DNA of 64,000 nt from Xanthocytophaga flava (lineage in GTDB: Bacteria > Bacteroidota > Bacteroidia > Cytophagales > 172606-1), in contig JASJOS010000003.1 of the NCBI GenBank assembly GCA_030068525.1, positions 310,001 through 374,000 on the forward strand, in the 5' to 3' direction. The position numbers were made by a program, and so were the translations under genes. The notes beneath the pieces are model-generated. The model made no database searches, was not told the origin of the DNA, and saw only the letters and a program-made list of their open reading frames with translations. Shown here piece after piece: positions 45,643 to 53,427 of this stretch (its first letter is position 1; every line of letters starts with the position of its first letter).

Positions 45643-45873
45643 TTAATTTCCACACAGTTTAGCCCTGTATTCATCAAGTAACTTTTCTAATTCTTGTTCA
45701 GCTGCTGTAACATTCCCGTCTGTCTTATATCGATCGTCATTACTGCCAAACATCTTTGCAATGGTTGTTTTGCTGCGCCCAGAGTATTCTGCCAGTCGCT
45801 GGTAAGATACTCCAAACTCATCAAGTCTTTTATGTAGAGTGCTTAGCCGGTTTGATATGTTAACGTCGCTCAT
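45643..45873 (-). CDS. Small helix-turn-helix (XRE-like) regulator
   Basis: The 76-residue protein has a helix-turn-helix in LDEFGVSYQRLAEYSGRSKTTIAKMFG (about 17-43), followed by a short acidic helix. Small regulators like this commonly control lysis-lysogeny or transfer genes in mobile elements. It is divergent from the WYL_2-like gene, and a 15-bp palindrome (45901-45915) lies 28 bp upstream of its start, a natural operator position. It appears intact. Confidence 0.7.
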   Translation of the reverse strand: MSDVNISNRLSTLHKRLDEFGVSYQRLAEYSGRSKTTIAKMFGSNDDRYKTDGNVTAAEQELEKLLDEYRAKLCGN

Positions 45874-45900
45874 CGGTCTTTAAAAATATCAGATTTGTAA

Positions 45901-45915
45901 TGTCCTTCAAGGACA
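45901..45915. promoter_or_regulatory. Palindromic operator candidate between divergent element genes
   Basis: TGTCCTT-C-AAGGACA is a perfect 7-1-7 palindrome between the XRE-like gene and the divergent WYL_2-like gene. Binding by the XRE product is inferred from position only. Confidence 0.5.
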
Positions 45916-45958
45916 AAATGTTTGCACCAAAATAACACCAAAAGATTATTAATTCACT

Positions 45959-46311
45959 ATGAAAGCCCTATCTAACTTCCATCTGCTTGTAATGCAAAAG
46001 CCTGGAACCTGGTAAAAGAAACAGGTATCAGTTTGTCAGAGGCACTGAAAGATGCATGGGCACTGGTGAAGTTACAGGCATTGAAAATACTCATGAAGTT
46101 GGGAGCCGTACTGGTTACATTCCGTAAGATCGATGGTACTGTTACTACTCGCAAGGCAACCAGAAACATAGATTTAGTGCCAGCAGAGAAGCATCCAAAA
46201 TACGGAAACCGCGAATCTGAATATATCTGGGTATTACCTTTCTTTGATACAGAAAAACAAGCGTGGAGAAGCTTAAAAGCAGAAAACCTTATCACAATCT
46301 CAATACTATAA
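45959..46311 (+). pseudogene. WYL_2 (DUF2693, Sm-like SH3 barrel) family gene with N-terminal frameshift
   Basis: The main frame (46033-46311 from a TTG codon) gives LMKLGAVLVTFRKIDGTVTTRKATRNI, then PFFDTEKQAWRSLKAENL, the pattern of WYL_2/DUF2693 proteins common in Bacteroidota phages and conjugative elements. The same frame extends upstream as NAKAWNLVKETGISLSEALK without a start codon, while ATG at 45959 opens another frame (MKALSNFHLL) that stops at 46015. A one-base shift between about 45976 and 46012 would join them. It is therefore likely broken, unless a shorter product from the TTG is used. Confidence 0.6.
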
Positions 46312-46345
46312 TCATTCATTCACTCACTCTTTATCTGCTATTTCC

Positions 46346-46642
46346 ATGGAAGCGACATCAGAAACAACTCAAAGCCCTGGTATCAGACCATTGAACAGTC
46401 CTTATTTGGATAAAGCAAAGTTAGAGGCTATTTCCTCTTTACTCGATGAGGATCTTGTTGTAGCGGCCAAGCAGTTAAGCCAGTACAAGGAACTATTGTT
46501 TGCAGCACAGCAGATGTTTTATCTCGAATGCAGAGAAGTGTCACCAACTACTCAGGAGATATTTTCCCGTCACAATCATTTAGATACCATGCATCATTTC
46601 TTTTCCCAACTGGAAAACATGATTTACACCAACCTGAAATAA
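46346..46642 (+). CDS. Hypothetical protein of the integrated element
   Basis: The 98-residue protein from ATG at 46346 has a polar N-terminal region (MEATSETTQSPGIRPL) and then a mostly helical body (LDEDLVVAAKQLSQYKELLF and TMHHFFSQLENMIYTNLK). No signal peptide, membrane segment or known family is recognised. It lies 34 bp after the WYL_2-like gene in a row of small co-oriented genes typical of phage or conjugative-element modules, and it is one of the few without an obvious lesion. Confidence 0.55.
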   Translation: MEATSETTQSPGIRPLNSPYLDKAKLEAISSLLDEDLVVAAKQLSQYKELLFAAQQMFYLECREVSPTTQEIFSRHNHLDTMHHFFSQLENMIYTNLK

Positions 46643-46683
46643 TTCTTCATTCATAAAATTTTCACTCTTAACATCTTACTCTC

Positions 46684-46929
46684 ATGCGTGCAGCAAAAAC
46701 ACAATCCAATGTAGCTTCTTCCAGCACAGTTTCTCAAAATACTCTTCCTTCTTCTGGTCAGGTTGTAGAGGCAGTTTAAGTTTAGAAAGCCATTGAACAG
46801 GATTCCAGACAACCGATTATAGATAAACTGATAGGATCTATCCTTAAATACGGCAAAAATGAAACAGAGGCCGCTTTTGAATTTAACGATTACTTACCAT
46901 GTCTCATGACCGTTTCTGCTATTGTCTGA
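46684..46929 (+). pseudogene. Small gene with two in-frame stop codons
   Basis: ATG at 46684 opens a frame rich in Ser and Thr (RAAKTQSNVASSSTVSQNT), which is interrupted at about 46777 by TAA and, one codon later, TAG. The frame then continues as KAIEQDSRQPIIDKLIGSIL and KYGKNETEAAFEFNDYLPCL to TGA at 46927-46929. Continuation of a protein-like frame beyond the stops suggests a recently inactivated gene of about 80 codons. The 3' end overlaps the next gene by 31 bp, as in compact phage modules. The family is unknown. Confidence 0.5.
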
Positions 46930-47267
46930 CACTTCCTATTCATCCAGGTAATTCAAAATACTTTATGAATACCATCAACTTACTGGAAGGGTTTAGGGAT
47001 TTATCTACACCTGCATACTATGATCAAGACACACAAGGTGTTTTATGTAACTCTGCACAGGATATCGCATTGCATATTGTTGATTTTTACGTATCCAGAA
47101 AAGAAGTGACACAGGAAAGAAGAATACAGTTGCATAATGAATGATCGGCTGCATTAGAGTTTTACTTAAGCGCAGTTGCCCGGTCACACAATCAGAAGTT
47201 TGAGTTTGTCATAGAGCAAACCCAACCGTTATATGACATTCTCCAATCATTGCTTGCTCATGAATAA
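46899..47267 (+). pseudogene. Hypothetical gene with internal TGA stop
   Basis: ATG at 46899 gives MSHDRFCYCLTLPIHPG and later SAQDIALHIVDFYVSRKEVTQ, stopping with TGA at 47142-47144. The same frame then continues as SAALEFYLSAVARSHNQKFE and ends QSLLAHE at 47267, giving 122 codons in all. The second half looks like helical protein sequence, so the TGA is probably a disabling mutation. No family is recognised. Confidence 0.5.
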
Positions 47268-47319
47268 AATTAAATAGATTGAGTTAAAAATAATTCAGTC
47301 TAAACCAATCACTGTTATT

Positions 47320-47627
47320 ATGGAGAACACTTGCAAACCGTTAACACATGAGGAACTAAAGGCTATGATAAAAGAAGCCTTATTTAGAATTGTCCCTGCA
47401 TTGGCAACAGAACTTATGCGCCTACAGGAAGAAATGCGAAAGGAGGAGGACTTACTTACCTTTCGTCAGGTAGCGAAAGAATATAAGCTTAACTACAATA
47501 TCCTGATGAAGCTAAAAGCCAAGGGTGTATTGATTTATACAATGGTTGTGGTCGATCTCTAATTAGTCGCAAAGAGGCAAAGCGCCAGGTCTCTTTAAAA
47601 GGCAAACACGACAAGGGAGCCAGGTAA
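47320..47627 (+). pseudogene. Helix-turn-helix (excisionase-like) gene with C-terminal frameshift
   Basis: ATG at 47320 opens a frame with a helical N terminus and a winged-helix-like stretch LLTFRQVAKEYKLNYNILMKLKAKGVLIY, read over about residues 45-73, followed by an early stop at 47562. A one-base shift near 47543 gives NGCGRSLISRKEAKRQVSLK to a stop at 47627, a better C terminus for DNA-binding proteins of the DUF/excisionase-like group, which often end with SRKEA-type helices. Position next to the attachment site is usual for excisionase-type genes. The identification as excisionase is tentative. Confidence 0.5.
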
Positions 47628-47693
47628 ATAAACGTGGCTCAAATTTGAGTCATCTATTTCTTACAAATGATTTCTTACATTTGAAGAAAAACG

Positions 47694-47815
47694 TTCTTTG
47701 ACTTAGTGGGGAAAATGGATAGTTTTTGCAGATTTTCGTCACCTAATCCGTCACTCACAAAACAAAAATCCCCTGACTGGCAGGGGATTAAGCTATTAAC
47801 TTGTGGAGCTGGAGG
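47694..47815. repeat. Right direct repeat at the intact ssrA 3' end (attR candidate)
   Basis: Matches 41821-41936 through the blocks 47694-47708, 47742-47753 and the identical 21-bp core 47795-47815. This copy is continuous with the complete tmRNA gene. Confidence 0.75.
47767..47789 (-). terminator. Rho-independent terminator of ssrA
   Basis: A 9-bp perfect stem (47767-47775 with 47781-47789, AATCCCCTG and complement) has a 5-nt loop and is followed, in the minus-strand direction, by a T-rich run. It lies 15 nt past the tmRNA 3' end. Confidence 0.8.
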
Positions 47816-48164
47816 GATTCGAACCCTCGTCCGGACAAGGAAACCGTCGAGCCTTCTACATGTTTATTGGCTGGTTGATTGTCGGATTAATGCAAGGTAG
47901 CCACACCCCGCACATTAACCTTATTTACTAATACTGTATGTTGCGCGTAACCTTACAACACAAGACACTTACCTGATGATGCCCTGAGCGTTATCCCGGT
48001 AGTGTGTAGAGATAACAGGACACATGCGACTTAATTCTTAATTAAGCGGCAAGGGCGTAGTTAGATTCGCCAATTATAGTTCGGAAGAATTTTTAACAGG
48101 AGGTCCTTCCAACTCCCGACATGCTTACTCGCAGCCGCACAGGCCGTCAAAACCGGTCAGCCCC
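47804..48164 (-). ncRNA. ssrA: Transfer-messenger RNA (tmRNA)
   Basis: The minus strand reads GGGGCTGACCGGTTTTGACG at its 5' end (48164 downward) and ends with a T-arm GGTTCGAATCCC-type sequence and CAGCTCC plus discriminator A. The 7-bp acceptor stem GGGGCTG/CAGCTCC pairs fully (one G-U). CCA is not encoded. The tag frame at 48071-48042 codes for GESNYALAA followed by TAA, close to the GENNYALAA-type tag of other Bacteroidota. tmRNA rescues stalled ribosomes and marks the product for proteolysis. Its 3' end is also the attachment site of the element on the left. Ends are judged from pairing and may be off by a base. Confidence 0.95.
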
Positions 48165-48296
48165 AAATACATTTTGAGTATCGCTACAAGAGATTACAAA
48201 ATTCACACTTTTTTAGTTTCATTCATACTAGAAAAGTGTTTTTCTTTTAAAGAAATCTGAAAATTCATCCACGGACAATAGTAATCTTTTGAGATC

Positions 48297-49400
48297 TTAT
48301 ACTGGATTTAGCAAAGGCAGTGTAACAGAAAACTCCTGTCCGTTATCAACAACCAAGGGCTCTGGCTGATCTAACATGCGATATTTTGTAATAATTGTAC
48401 TAAGCCCTACCTGGTTAGATAAGACACGTGTCTGTTTGCGTTGCAGATTATTTTTAACGATTAACTGTGCATGCTTCGTAGTTTCAAGTTGTATAATTAA
48501 TCGTTTATCATGCAAGATCACATTATGTTTCACTGCATTTTCAACCAATAACTGTAAGGTCAAAGGAGGAATTTGATAACAGGTATAATCTTCATGAATA
48601 TTGATAATCAAATCCAGTCCATTGCCATGGCGGATTTTTAATAAATGGTAATAAGATCGAATAAAATCCAGTTCAGAAGAAAGAGTGGTAAGGTCATGAT
48701 CGTTAGCTCTTAACAGGTAACGGTAAACCTGGCTTAACTCATTCAGGAAATGTTCAGCTTGTTGTGGATCTTCCTCTATCAGAGTAGAAAGAGAATTCAA
48801 ACTATTAAATAAGAAATGAGGATTTACACGACTCTTTAACGCTTCCAGCTGATTGTGCAGACTGATCTTTTTCAATTCTTCATTCTCCTGCTCAGCCAGA
48901 TAGAGTCGTTTGGTATCTCCACTTGCCTGTTGGATAAAAAACCAAAGTTCATATACGATAAAGAGCAGAATAAAAGAGAAAGCCCCCAACAAAAAATCGA
49001 TCTTATAGATAGTAAGAGATAACGTTTTGTGATTAAGTCCAATATGTGTTGTTTGTCCGGGAGATTCAAAAAAACCTTTTAATGTGCCATATTTAACTAT
49101 ATACTTACTTATTCCAGCTACCCAGCTTATAAGTGCCACACTCACTGTGCCTGAAAGGACTGTAGCCAAAATCCTTTGAAGAAGCTGTTTTCCCAAAGAG
49201 TATTTTCGCCTGAAATAAATGATTAGAAAGCGGGAAACTTGCCAGGAAAGTATAATACTCCCCAAAAGAATCAAAACCCGAAGGACTGTAATGAGATTCC
49301 ATTCTTCAATATAATTAACCTCAATTACGGCATTAAGAATAAACACCAGCAAAACTCCAGCAATCCGGAGCCAGTTATCATTCAATCTATTCTTATTCAC
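48297..49400 (-). CDS. LytS-type sensor histidine kinase (His_kinase family)
   Basis: The 367-residue protein has four hydrophobic helices in the first 160 residues and a coiled linker (LAEQENEELKKISLHNQLEALKSRV, over about 170-193). The His_kinase motif follows with phospho-acceptor His195 in NPHFLFNSLNSL, then a HATPase-like domain with PPLTLQLLVENAVKHN. The C-terminal ATP-binding G boxes are short, as usual for this group. These kinases normally pair with a LytTR response regulator encoded next door, but none is present here. Adjacent genes are ssrA and fbaA. Confidence 0.9.
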   Translation of the reverse strand: MNKNRLNDNWLRIAGVLLVFILNAVIEVNYIEEWNLITVLRVLILLGSIILSWQVSRFLIIYFRRKYSLGKQLLQRILATVLSGTVSVALISWVAGISKYIVKYGTLKGFFESPGQTTHIGLNHKTLSLTIYKIDFLLGAFSFILLFIVYELWFFIQQASGDTKRLYLAEQENEELKKISLHNQLEALKSRVNPHFLFNSLNSLSTLIEEDPQQAEHFLNELSQVYRYLLRANDHDLTTLSSELDFIRSYYHLLKIRHGNGLDLIINIHEDYTCYQIPPLTLQLLVENAVKHNVILHDKRLIIQLETTKHAQLIVKNNLQRKQTRVLSNQVGLSTIITKYRMLDQPEPLVVDNGQEFSVTLPLLNPV

Positions 49401-49568
49401 AAGGCTGATGGTTTTACATAGAGATCAACAAACTGTTAAAATTACACAAGCAAGAATGAAAAATCAAAGAACTTAGATTATGAATGGTTATTCTTTTGGT
49501 TAACAGGTATTTACAACCTGCTTTTGGCAACTTATTCTACATAAACTAAAGCACTGGATAGGAAAAAT

Positions 49569-49595
49569 AAAGCCTCTCAATAATTGAGAGGCTTT
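49569..49595 (-). terminator. Rho-independent terminator of fbaA
   Basis: A perfect 12-bp stem (49569-49580 with 49584-49595, AAAGCCTCTCAA) has a 3-nt loop and, on the minus strand, a following T-rich tract. It begins 9 bp after the fbaA stop. Confidence 0.87.
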
Positions 49596-49603
49596 GTAAA
49601 ATA

Positions 49604-50677
49604 TTACAGCCTGTTTATTGCATTCAAATCTTCAAAAGCAACCTTCAAACGTTTGATCATAGATTCTTCTGCTTTACGCAACCATACACGTGGATCGTAG
49701 TATTTTTTGTTTGGAGAATCTGGTCCTTCAGGGTTACCTAACTGACCTTGCAGATAGGCTTTCTTATCTTCATAATAATTTTTAACACCTTCCCAAGTAG
49801 ACCATTGCATATCAGTGTCGATGTTCATTTTAATCGCACCATATTTGATTGCTTCCCGAATTTCTTCTCTGGATGATCCTGAACCTCCATGGAAAACGAA
49901 GTTAACAGGATTAGGGCCAGTCTTGAATTTCTCCTGAATATAATCCTGAGAGTTTTTCAGAATGATTGGAGATAATTTAACATTACCTGGTTTGTATACA
50001 CCGTGCACATTACCAAAAGCAGCAGCAATGGTAAAACGATGACTTACTTTAGAAAGCTCTTCATAGGCATAAGATACCTCAGCTGGTTGTGTATACAATT
50101 TTGAGCTATCTACATCTGAATTGTCAACGCCATCTTCTTCACCACCTGTAACACCCAATTCTATCTCCAGTGTCATGCCTATCTTCGACATACGTTCCAG
50201 ATATTTCACACAAATCTCAATGTTTTCATGTAGGGGTTCTTCTGAAAGATCAATCATGTGTGAGCTAAACAATGGCTTACCATGTTGTGCAAAGAATTTT
50301 TCACCTGCATCTAACAATCCATCAATCCAGGGAAGTAATTTTTTAGCAGCATGATCTGTATGTAATATTACAGGTATGCCATATAGTTCCGCCATCTGAT
50401 GCACATGCAATGCGCCAGAGATAGCACCCGCTATAGTAGCCTGTTGTTTATCGTTAGGTACACTTTTACCTGCATAAAACTGAGCTCCACCATTTGAAAA
50501 CTGTATAATAACAGGAGAGTTTACAGCTTTTGCTGTCTCTAATACTGCATTTACAGAGTTTGTACCTACTACATTGACAGCAGGAAGAGCAAAATCGTTT
50601 TCATTTGCATACCGAAAAAGTTCGGTAACCTGCTCACCAGTTACAACACCAGGAGCTATAGTTAGTGTGTTATTCAT
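49604..50677 (-). CDS. fbaA: Class II fructose-bisphosphate aldolase
   Basis: The 357-residue zinc enzyme cleaves fructose 1,6-bisphosphate to dihydroxyacetone phosphate and glyceraldehyde 3-phosphate. It has the HTDHAAKKLLPWIDGLLDAGE motif with the metal His and catalytic Asp, ELGVTGGEEDGVDN with a second metal ligand, the AFGNVHGVYKPGNVKL segment, and FHGGSGSS for phosphate binding. The overall length and motif style are those of the E. coli FbaA type (class IIA). The gene is monocistronic with its own terminator and is divergent from the DUF6452 gene. Confidence 0.97.
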   Translation of the reverse strand: MNNTLTIAPGVVTGEQVTELFRYANENDFALPAVNVVGTNSVNAVLETAKAVNSPVIIQFSNGGAQFYAGKSVPNDKQQATIAGAISGALHVHQMAELYGIPVILHTDHAAKKLLPWIDGLLDAGEKFFAQHGKPLFSSHMIDLSEEPLHENIEICVKYLERMSKIGMTLEIELGVTGGEEDGVDNSDVDSSKLYTQPAEVSYAYEELSKVSHRFTIAAAFGNVHGVYKPGNVKLSPIILKNSQDYIQEKFKTGPNPVNFVFHGGSGSSREEIREAIKYGAIKMNIDTDMQWSTWEGVKNYYEDKKAYLQGQLGNPEGPDSPNKKYYDPRVWLRKAEESMIKRLKVAFEDLNAINRL

Positions 50678-50775
50678 TATTTGTATATTTTAAAGGTATT
50701 ATTTGACGAATTCCAGAAAAAAACTTTTCCTCTGCAAATCAGGGCCAAAATATCCGCATTTTTTCGATAAGTCCC

Positions 50776-50783
50776 TACTTTTG
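50776..50783 (+). promoter_or_regulatory. Bacteroidota -7 element upstream of the DUF6452 gene
   Basis: TACTTTTG fits TAnnTTTG. A second match, TATTTTTG, is at 50852-50859 nearer the gene, so either or both may be used. No firm -33 element is seen. Confidence 0.45.
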
Positions 50784-50885
50784 CGGAACAATTCTTGTTG
50801 AGAAATTATACCTACATCCTACTCAATGTATCTATAATAGAAACAGTTTACTATTTTTGCCAGATCCTTCTTGACTTCTGTTTAC

Positions 50886-51461
50886 ATGTTTTATATACAA
50901 CTTAAACGCTTTCTTTTTTTAGGAATCCTGATTTGTGGATTTCTTAGTGCCTGCACAGAGTCAGAATGTACTGTCAGTACAGATCCTCGTTTACGCATCC
51001 GCTTCCTAGTGCGTGTAGCAAGAATTGCAAATGGAACAACTACCTATACGCAGAAGGATACAACTATACGTGTTATTAGTGTAACCAGCCCGGAAAATCC
51101 TTCCGCCTATCCAGTAAGTCAGATCGATACAATAACGCCGACAGGAAATATTATTGCATCTTTGTCACAGATAGTAGACAGTATCTCATTAGTAATCAAA
51201 TGGGATACGGCACGTCTTGCAGCAAATCAGAATGAAACATCTATTTTTACGGATACACTAAAAATTAAGTATAAGCCACAACCTTATTTTGTCTCAGAAG
51301 GATGTGGTTTTAACTACAAATACACAGATATCGATATCATCAAACAAACTTTTACCAGTTCTCCGTCACAACAAATACGAACGGTTACGGTCGCCAACTC
51401 AACTGCTGATGAAACTTTACAACCCAATATTACTATCATTTTTAACAATCGTACTGAGTAA
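50886..51461 (+). CDS. DUF6452 family lipoprotein
   Basis: From the ATG at 50886 the protein has 191 residues; a TTG five codons upstream is possible. The signal peptide ends in GFLSAC, a lipobox. The body is beta-rich, with the family-typical YFVSEGCGFNYKYTD motif near the C terminus. DUF6452 proteins of Bacteroidota are almost always encoded beside a DUF6048 protein, as here, and the pair probably works in the outer membrane. The function is unknown. The 3' end overlaps the next gene. Confidence 0.8.
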   Translation: MFYIQLKRFLFLGILICGFLSACTESECTVSTDPRLRIRFLVRVARIANGTTTYTQKDTTIRVISVTSPENPSAYPVSQIDTITPTGNIIASLSQIVDSISLVIKWDTARLAANQNETSIFTDTLKIKYKPQPYFVSEGCGFNYKYTDIDIIKQTFTSSPSQQIRTVTVANSTADETLQPNITIIFNNRTE

Positions 51462-52170
51462 TTTTCCCACTGCACTTTATAACCCTGCGTACTCACAAAA
51501 GTCCGCCTCCGACACCATATTATCCAATGGTTTACGGATAGGATTTGATTTGGGCAGGATAGCAAACTTTTACATGAAGAATCAGAAGAACTTTTCATTA
51601 GAAGGAAGTGCAGATATAGGGTATCAGCGTTGGTTGGGAGTAGCTGAATTAGGCTATGCCAATATTAAAAGTAGTAAAGACCAGGTTTATGACTATAATA
51701 GTAATGGTATTTATGGCCGTGTAGGAGTCGAAAGAAACTTATTAAAAGGTGGAGATGATGTAGTATTCTGGGGACTCAGATATGGTATCAGCCAGATGAA
51801 TTACTCCTATGGATATTATAATGTCATTGATACAATCTGGGGAGGCACAAGTGGGAGTATTCCCAAAACTTCCGCCACTCAGCATTGGGGAGAACTGGTT
51901 GGAGGTATCAAGGGATTGGTATGGAAAAACTTTTATCTGGGATTCACATTACGTTTTCGTTTCAAAATCAGTGGAAGCTATAATGCGGATCTAGGCCCGA
52001 TAATCGTTCCTGGCTATGGTGCAGCCGATAAATCTACTGCCTTTGGAGCCAACTATTATATCTCGTATCGGATTCCTTTCAAAAAACCGGCAACATTTCC
52101 AAAAAAGAAGAAGGTCAAAAAGGATAAAAAGGCTGCGCCTGTATTACCAGCAGCTCCTCCAAAGAAGTAA
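51409..52170 (+). CDS. DUF6048 family outer-membrane beta-barrel protein
   Basis: From the ATG at 51409 (53 bp inside the previous gene) the protein has 253 residues, with a signal peptide (KLYNPILLSFLTIVLSN) and alternating beta strands in the DUF6048 pattern (GFDLGRIANFY, VGVERNLLKGGDDVVFWGLRYG, YLGFTLRFRFKISG). It ends in a Lys/Pro-rich tail (KKKKVKKDKKAAP). An in-frame start at 51289 would read through most of the preceding gene end without a signal peptide and is less likely. The overlap suggests translational coupling with DUF6452. The function is unknown. Confidence 0.82.
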   Translation: MKLYNPILLSFLTIVLSNFPTALYNPAYSQKSASDTILSNGLRIGFDLGRIANFYMKNQKNFSLEGSADIGYQRWLGVAELGYANIKSSKDQVYDYNSNGIYGRVGVERNLLKGGDDVVFWGLRYGISQMNYSYGYYNVIDTIWGGTSGSIPKTSATQHWGELVGGIKGLVWKNFYLGFTLRFRFKISGSYNADLGPIIVPGYGAADKSTAFGANYYISYRIPFKKPATFPKKKKVKKDKKAAPVLPAAPPKK

Positions 52171-52240
52171 TAACTTATCTATAAAAGACGTTTCCATTGG
52201 TAGGTGTCAAACATCATTATGAAAGACACACAACATTGCT

Positions 52241-53422
52241 ATGTATACTCATCGCCAGCAGCTATTTCTTGATCATGTAGCTCAAACATCTGAATTTCCA
52301 CTATTACTTGAAATAGAGAGAGCAGAAGGTATTTATATGTACTCTCCGGAAGGAAAGCAATACATAGATCTCATTTCAGGAATTGGAGTCAGTAATGTAG
52401 GGCATCGGCATCCTAAAGTGATTGGGGCTATTCATTCACAATTGGAGAAACATATGCACCTGATGGTGTATGGTGAATTTGTTCAATCCTCTCAGGTACT
52501 TCTTGCTGATGCATTGGCAAAGACATTACCTAAACCGTTAGAAAGTGTATACTTTACTAATTCAGGTGCAGAAGCCATAGAAGGCGCAATGAAATTAGCT
52601 AAACGGTATACAGGCCGACATGAAATAGTATCCTGCTTTCACTCCTATCATGGATCTACACAGGGGGCCTTATCCTTATCCAGTGCAGAATCTTTCAAAC
52701 AAGCCTATCGCCCTTTATTGCCAGGAATAGATCACATCCAGTATAATACTCTATCTGATCTTACGAAGATAACGCATAAAACAGCTGCGGTTATTATTGA
52801 AACTATTCAAGGGGAAGCAGGGATTCGTATTGCAGAGGATACCTATTTTACATCACTTCGTCAACGATGTACCGAAACAGGGACATTGCTGATTCTAGAT
52901 GAAATACAAACTGGTTTTGGACGTACAGGTACTTTCTGGGGATTTGAACAATATACTATAATTCCCGACATTGTTGTATGTGCCAAAGGCATGGGAGGAG
53001 GAATGCCGATTGGTGCATTTATTTCATCCAAAGAAATAATGTTTGCATTAGCTAACAATCCTATCCTTGGACATCTCACTACCTTTGGTGGGCATCCGGT
53101 AAGCTGCGCAGCCGCCTTGGCTACATTACAAGTGATCCAACAGGAAAATTTGTTGGAAGGTATTACAAGGAAGGAACAACTATTCAAACAATTACTTATC
53201 CATCCTAAAATCCGAAGTGTTCGCAGCAAAGGACTTATGATAGCCGTTGAGGTTGAATCGTTTGACGTCTTAAAACCAATTATTGATAAGGCAATTGAGA
53301 AAGGAGTTATTACAGATTGGTTTTTACATTGTGATAACTCTATGCGTATAGCTCCCCCTCTTATAATTACAGAAGAGCAAATTGAGCAAGCCTGTACGAT
53401 TATATTGGAGTGTATGAATTGA
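52241..53422 (+). CDS. Class III PLP-dependent aminotransferase (acetylornithine/aspartate aminotransferase family)
   Basis: The 393-residue enzyme has the class III fold: GVSNVGHRHPKVIGA, YFTNSGAEAIEGAMKLAKRYTGR, SYHGSTQGALS, the cofactor-binding DEIQTGFGRTG and the Schiff-base Lys in VVCAKGMGGGMPIGAF. Family members use acetylornithine, ornithine, 4-aminobutyrate or lysine-type donors with 2-oxoglutarate. Specificity is uncertain because no arginine-pathway gene is adjacent. It lies 70 bp after DUF6048 and converges with a glycosyltransferase gene 5 bp beyond its stop. Confidence 0.9.
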   Translation: MYTHRQQLFLDHVAQTSEFPLLLEIERAEGIYMYSPEGKQYIDLISGIGVSNVGHRHPKVIGAIHSQLEKHMHLMVYGEFVQSSQVLLADALAKTLPKPLESVYFTNSGAEAIEGAMKLAKRYTGRHEIVSCFHSYHGSTQGALSLSSAESFKQAYRPLLPGIDHIQYNTLSDLTKITHKTAAVIIETIQGEAGIRIAEDTYFTSLRQRCTETGTLLILDEIQTGFGRTGTFWGFEQYTIIPDIVVCAKGMGGGMPIGAFISSKEIMFALANNPILGHLTTFGGHPVSCAAALATLQVIQQENLLEGITRKEQLFKQLLIHPKIRSVRSKGLMIAVEVESFDVLKPIIDKAIEKGVITDWFLHCDNSMRIAPPLIITEEQIEQACTIILECMN

Positions 53423-53427
53423 CGGTT

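Larger units (their letters stand above)
41937..47794. mobile_element. Decayed integrative element inserted at the 3' end of ssrA
   Basis: About 5.9 kb lie between direct copies of the ssrA 3' end. The contents differ from the flanks: phage tape-measure remnant, MITE-like insertion, acyltransferase gene, small XRE regulator, WYL_2-like protein and several genes with frameshifts or in-frame stops. tmRNA genes are well-known integration sites for phages and genomic islands, which usually restore the gene's 3' end. No integrase or recombinase was recognised, so the element is probably immobile. The exact borders are inferred from the repeat cores. Confidence 0.72.

Noticed and set aside
47706-47900. 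Plus-strand open frame over the ssrA 3' end
   Set aside because: It is antisense to tmRNA and shaped by the conserved acceptor and T-arm sequence.
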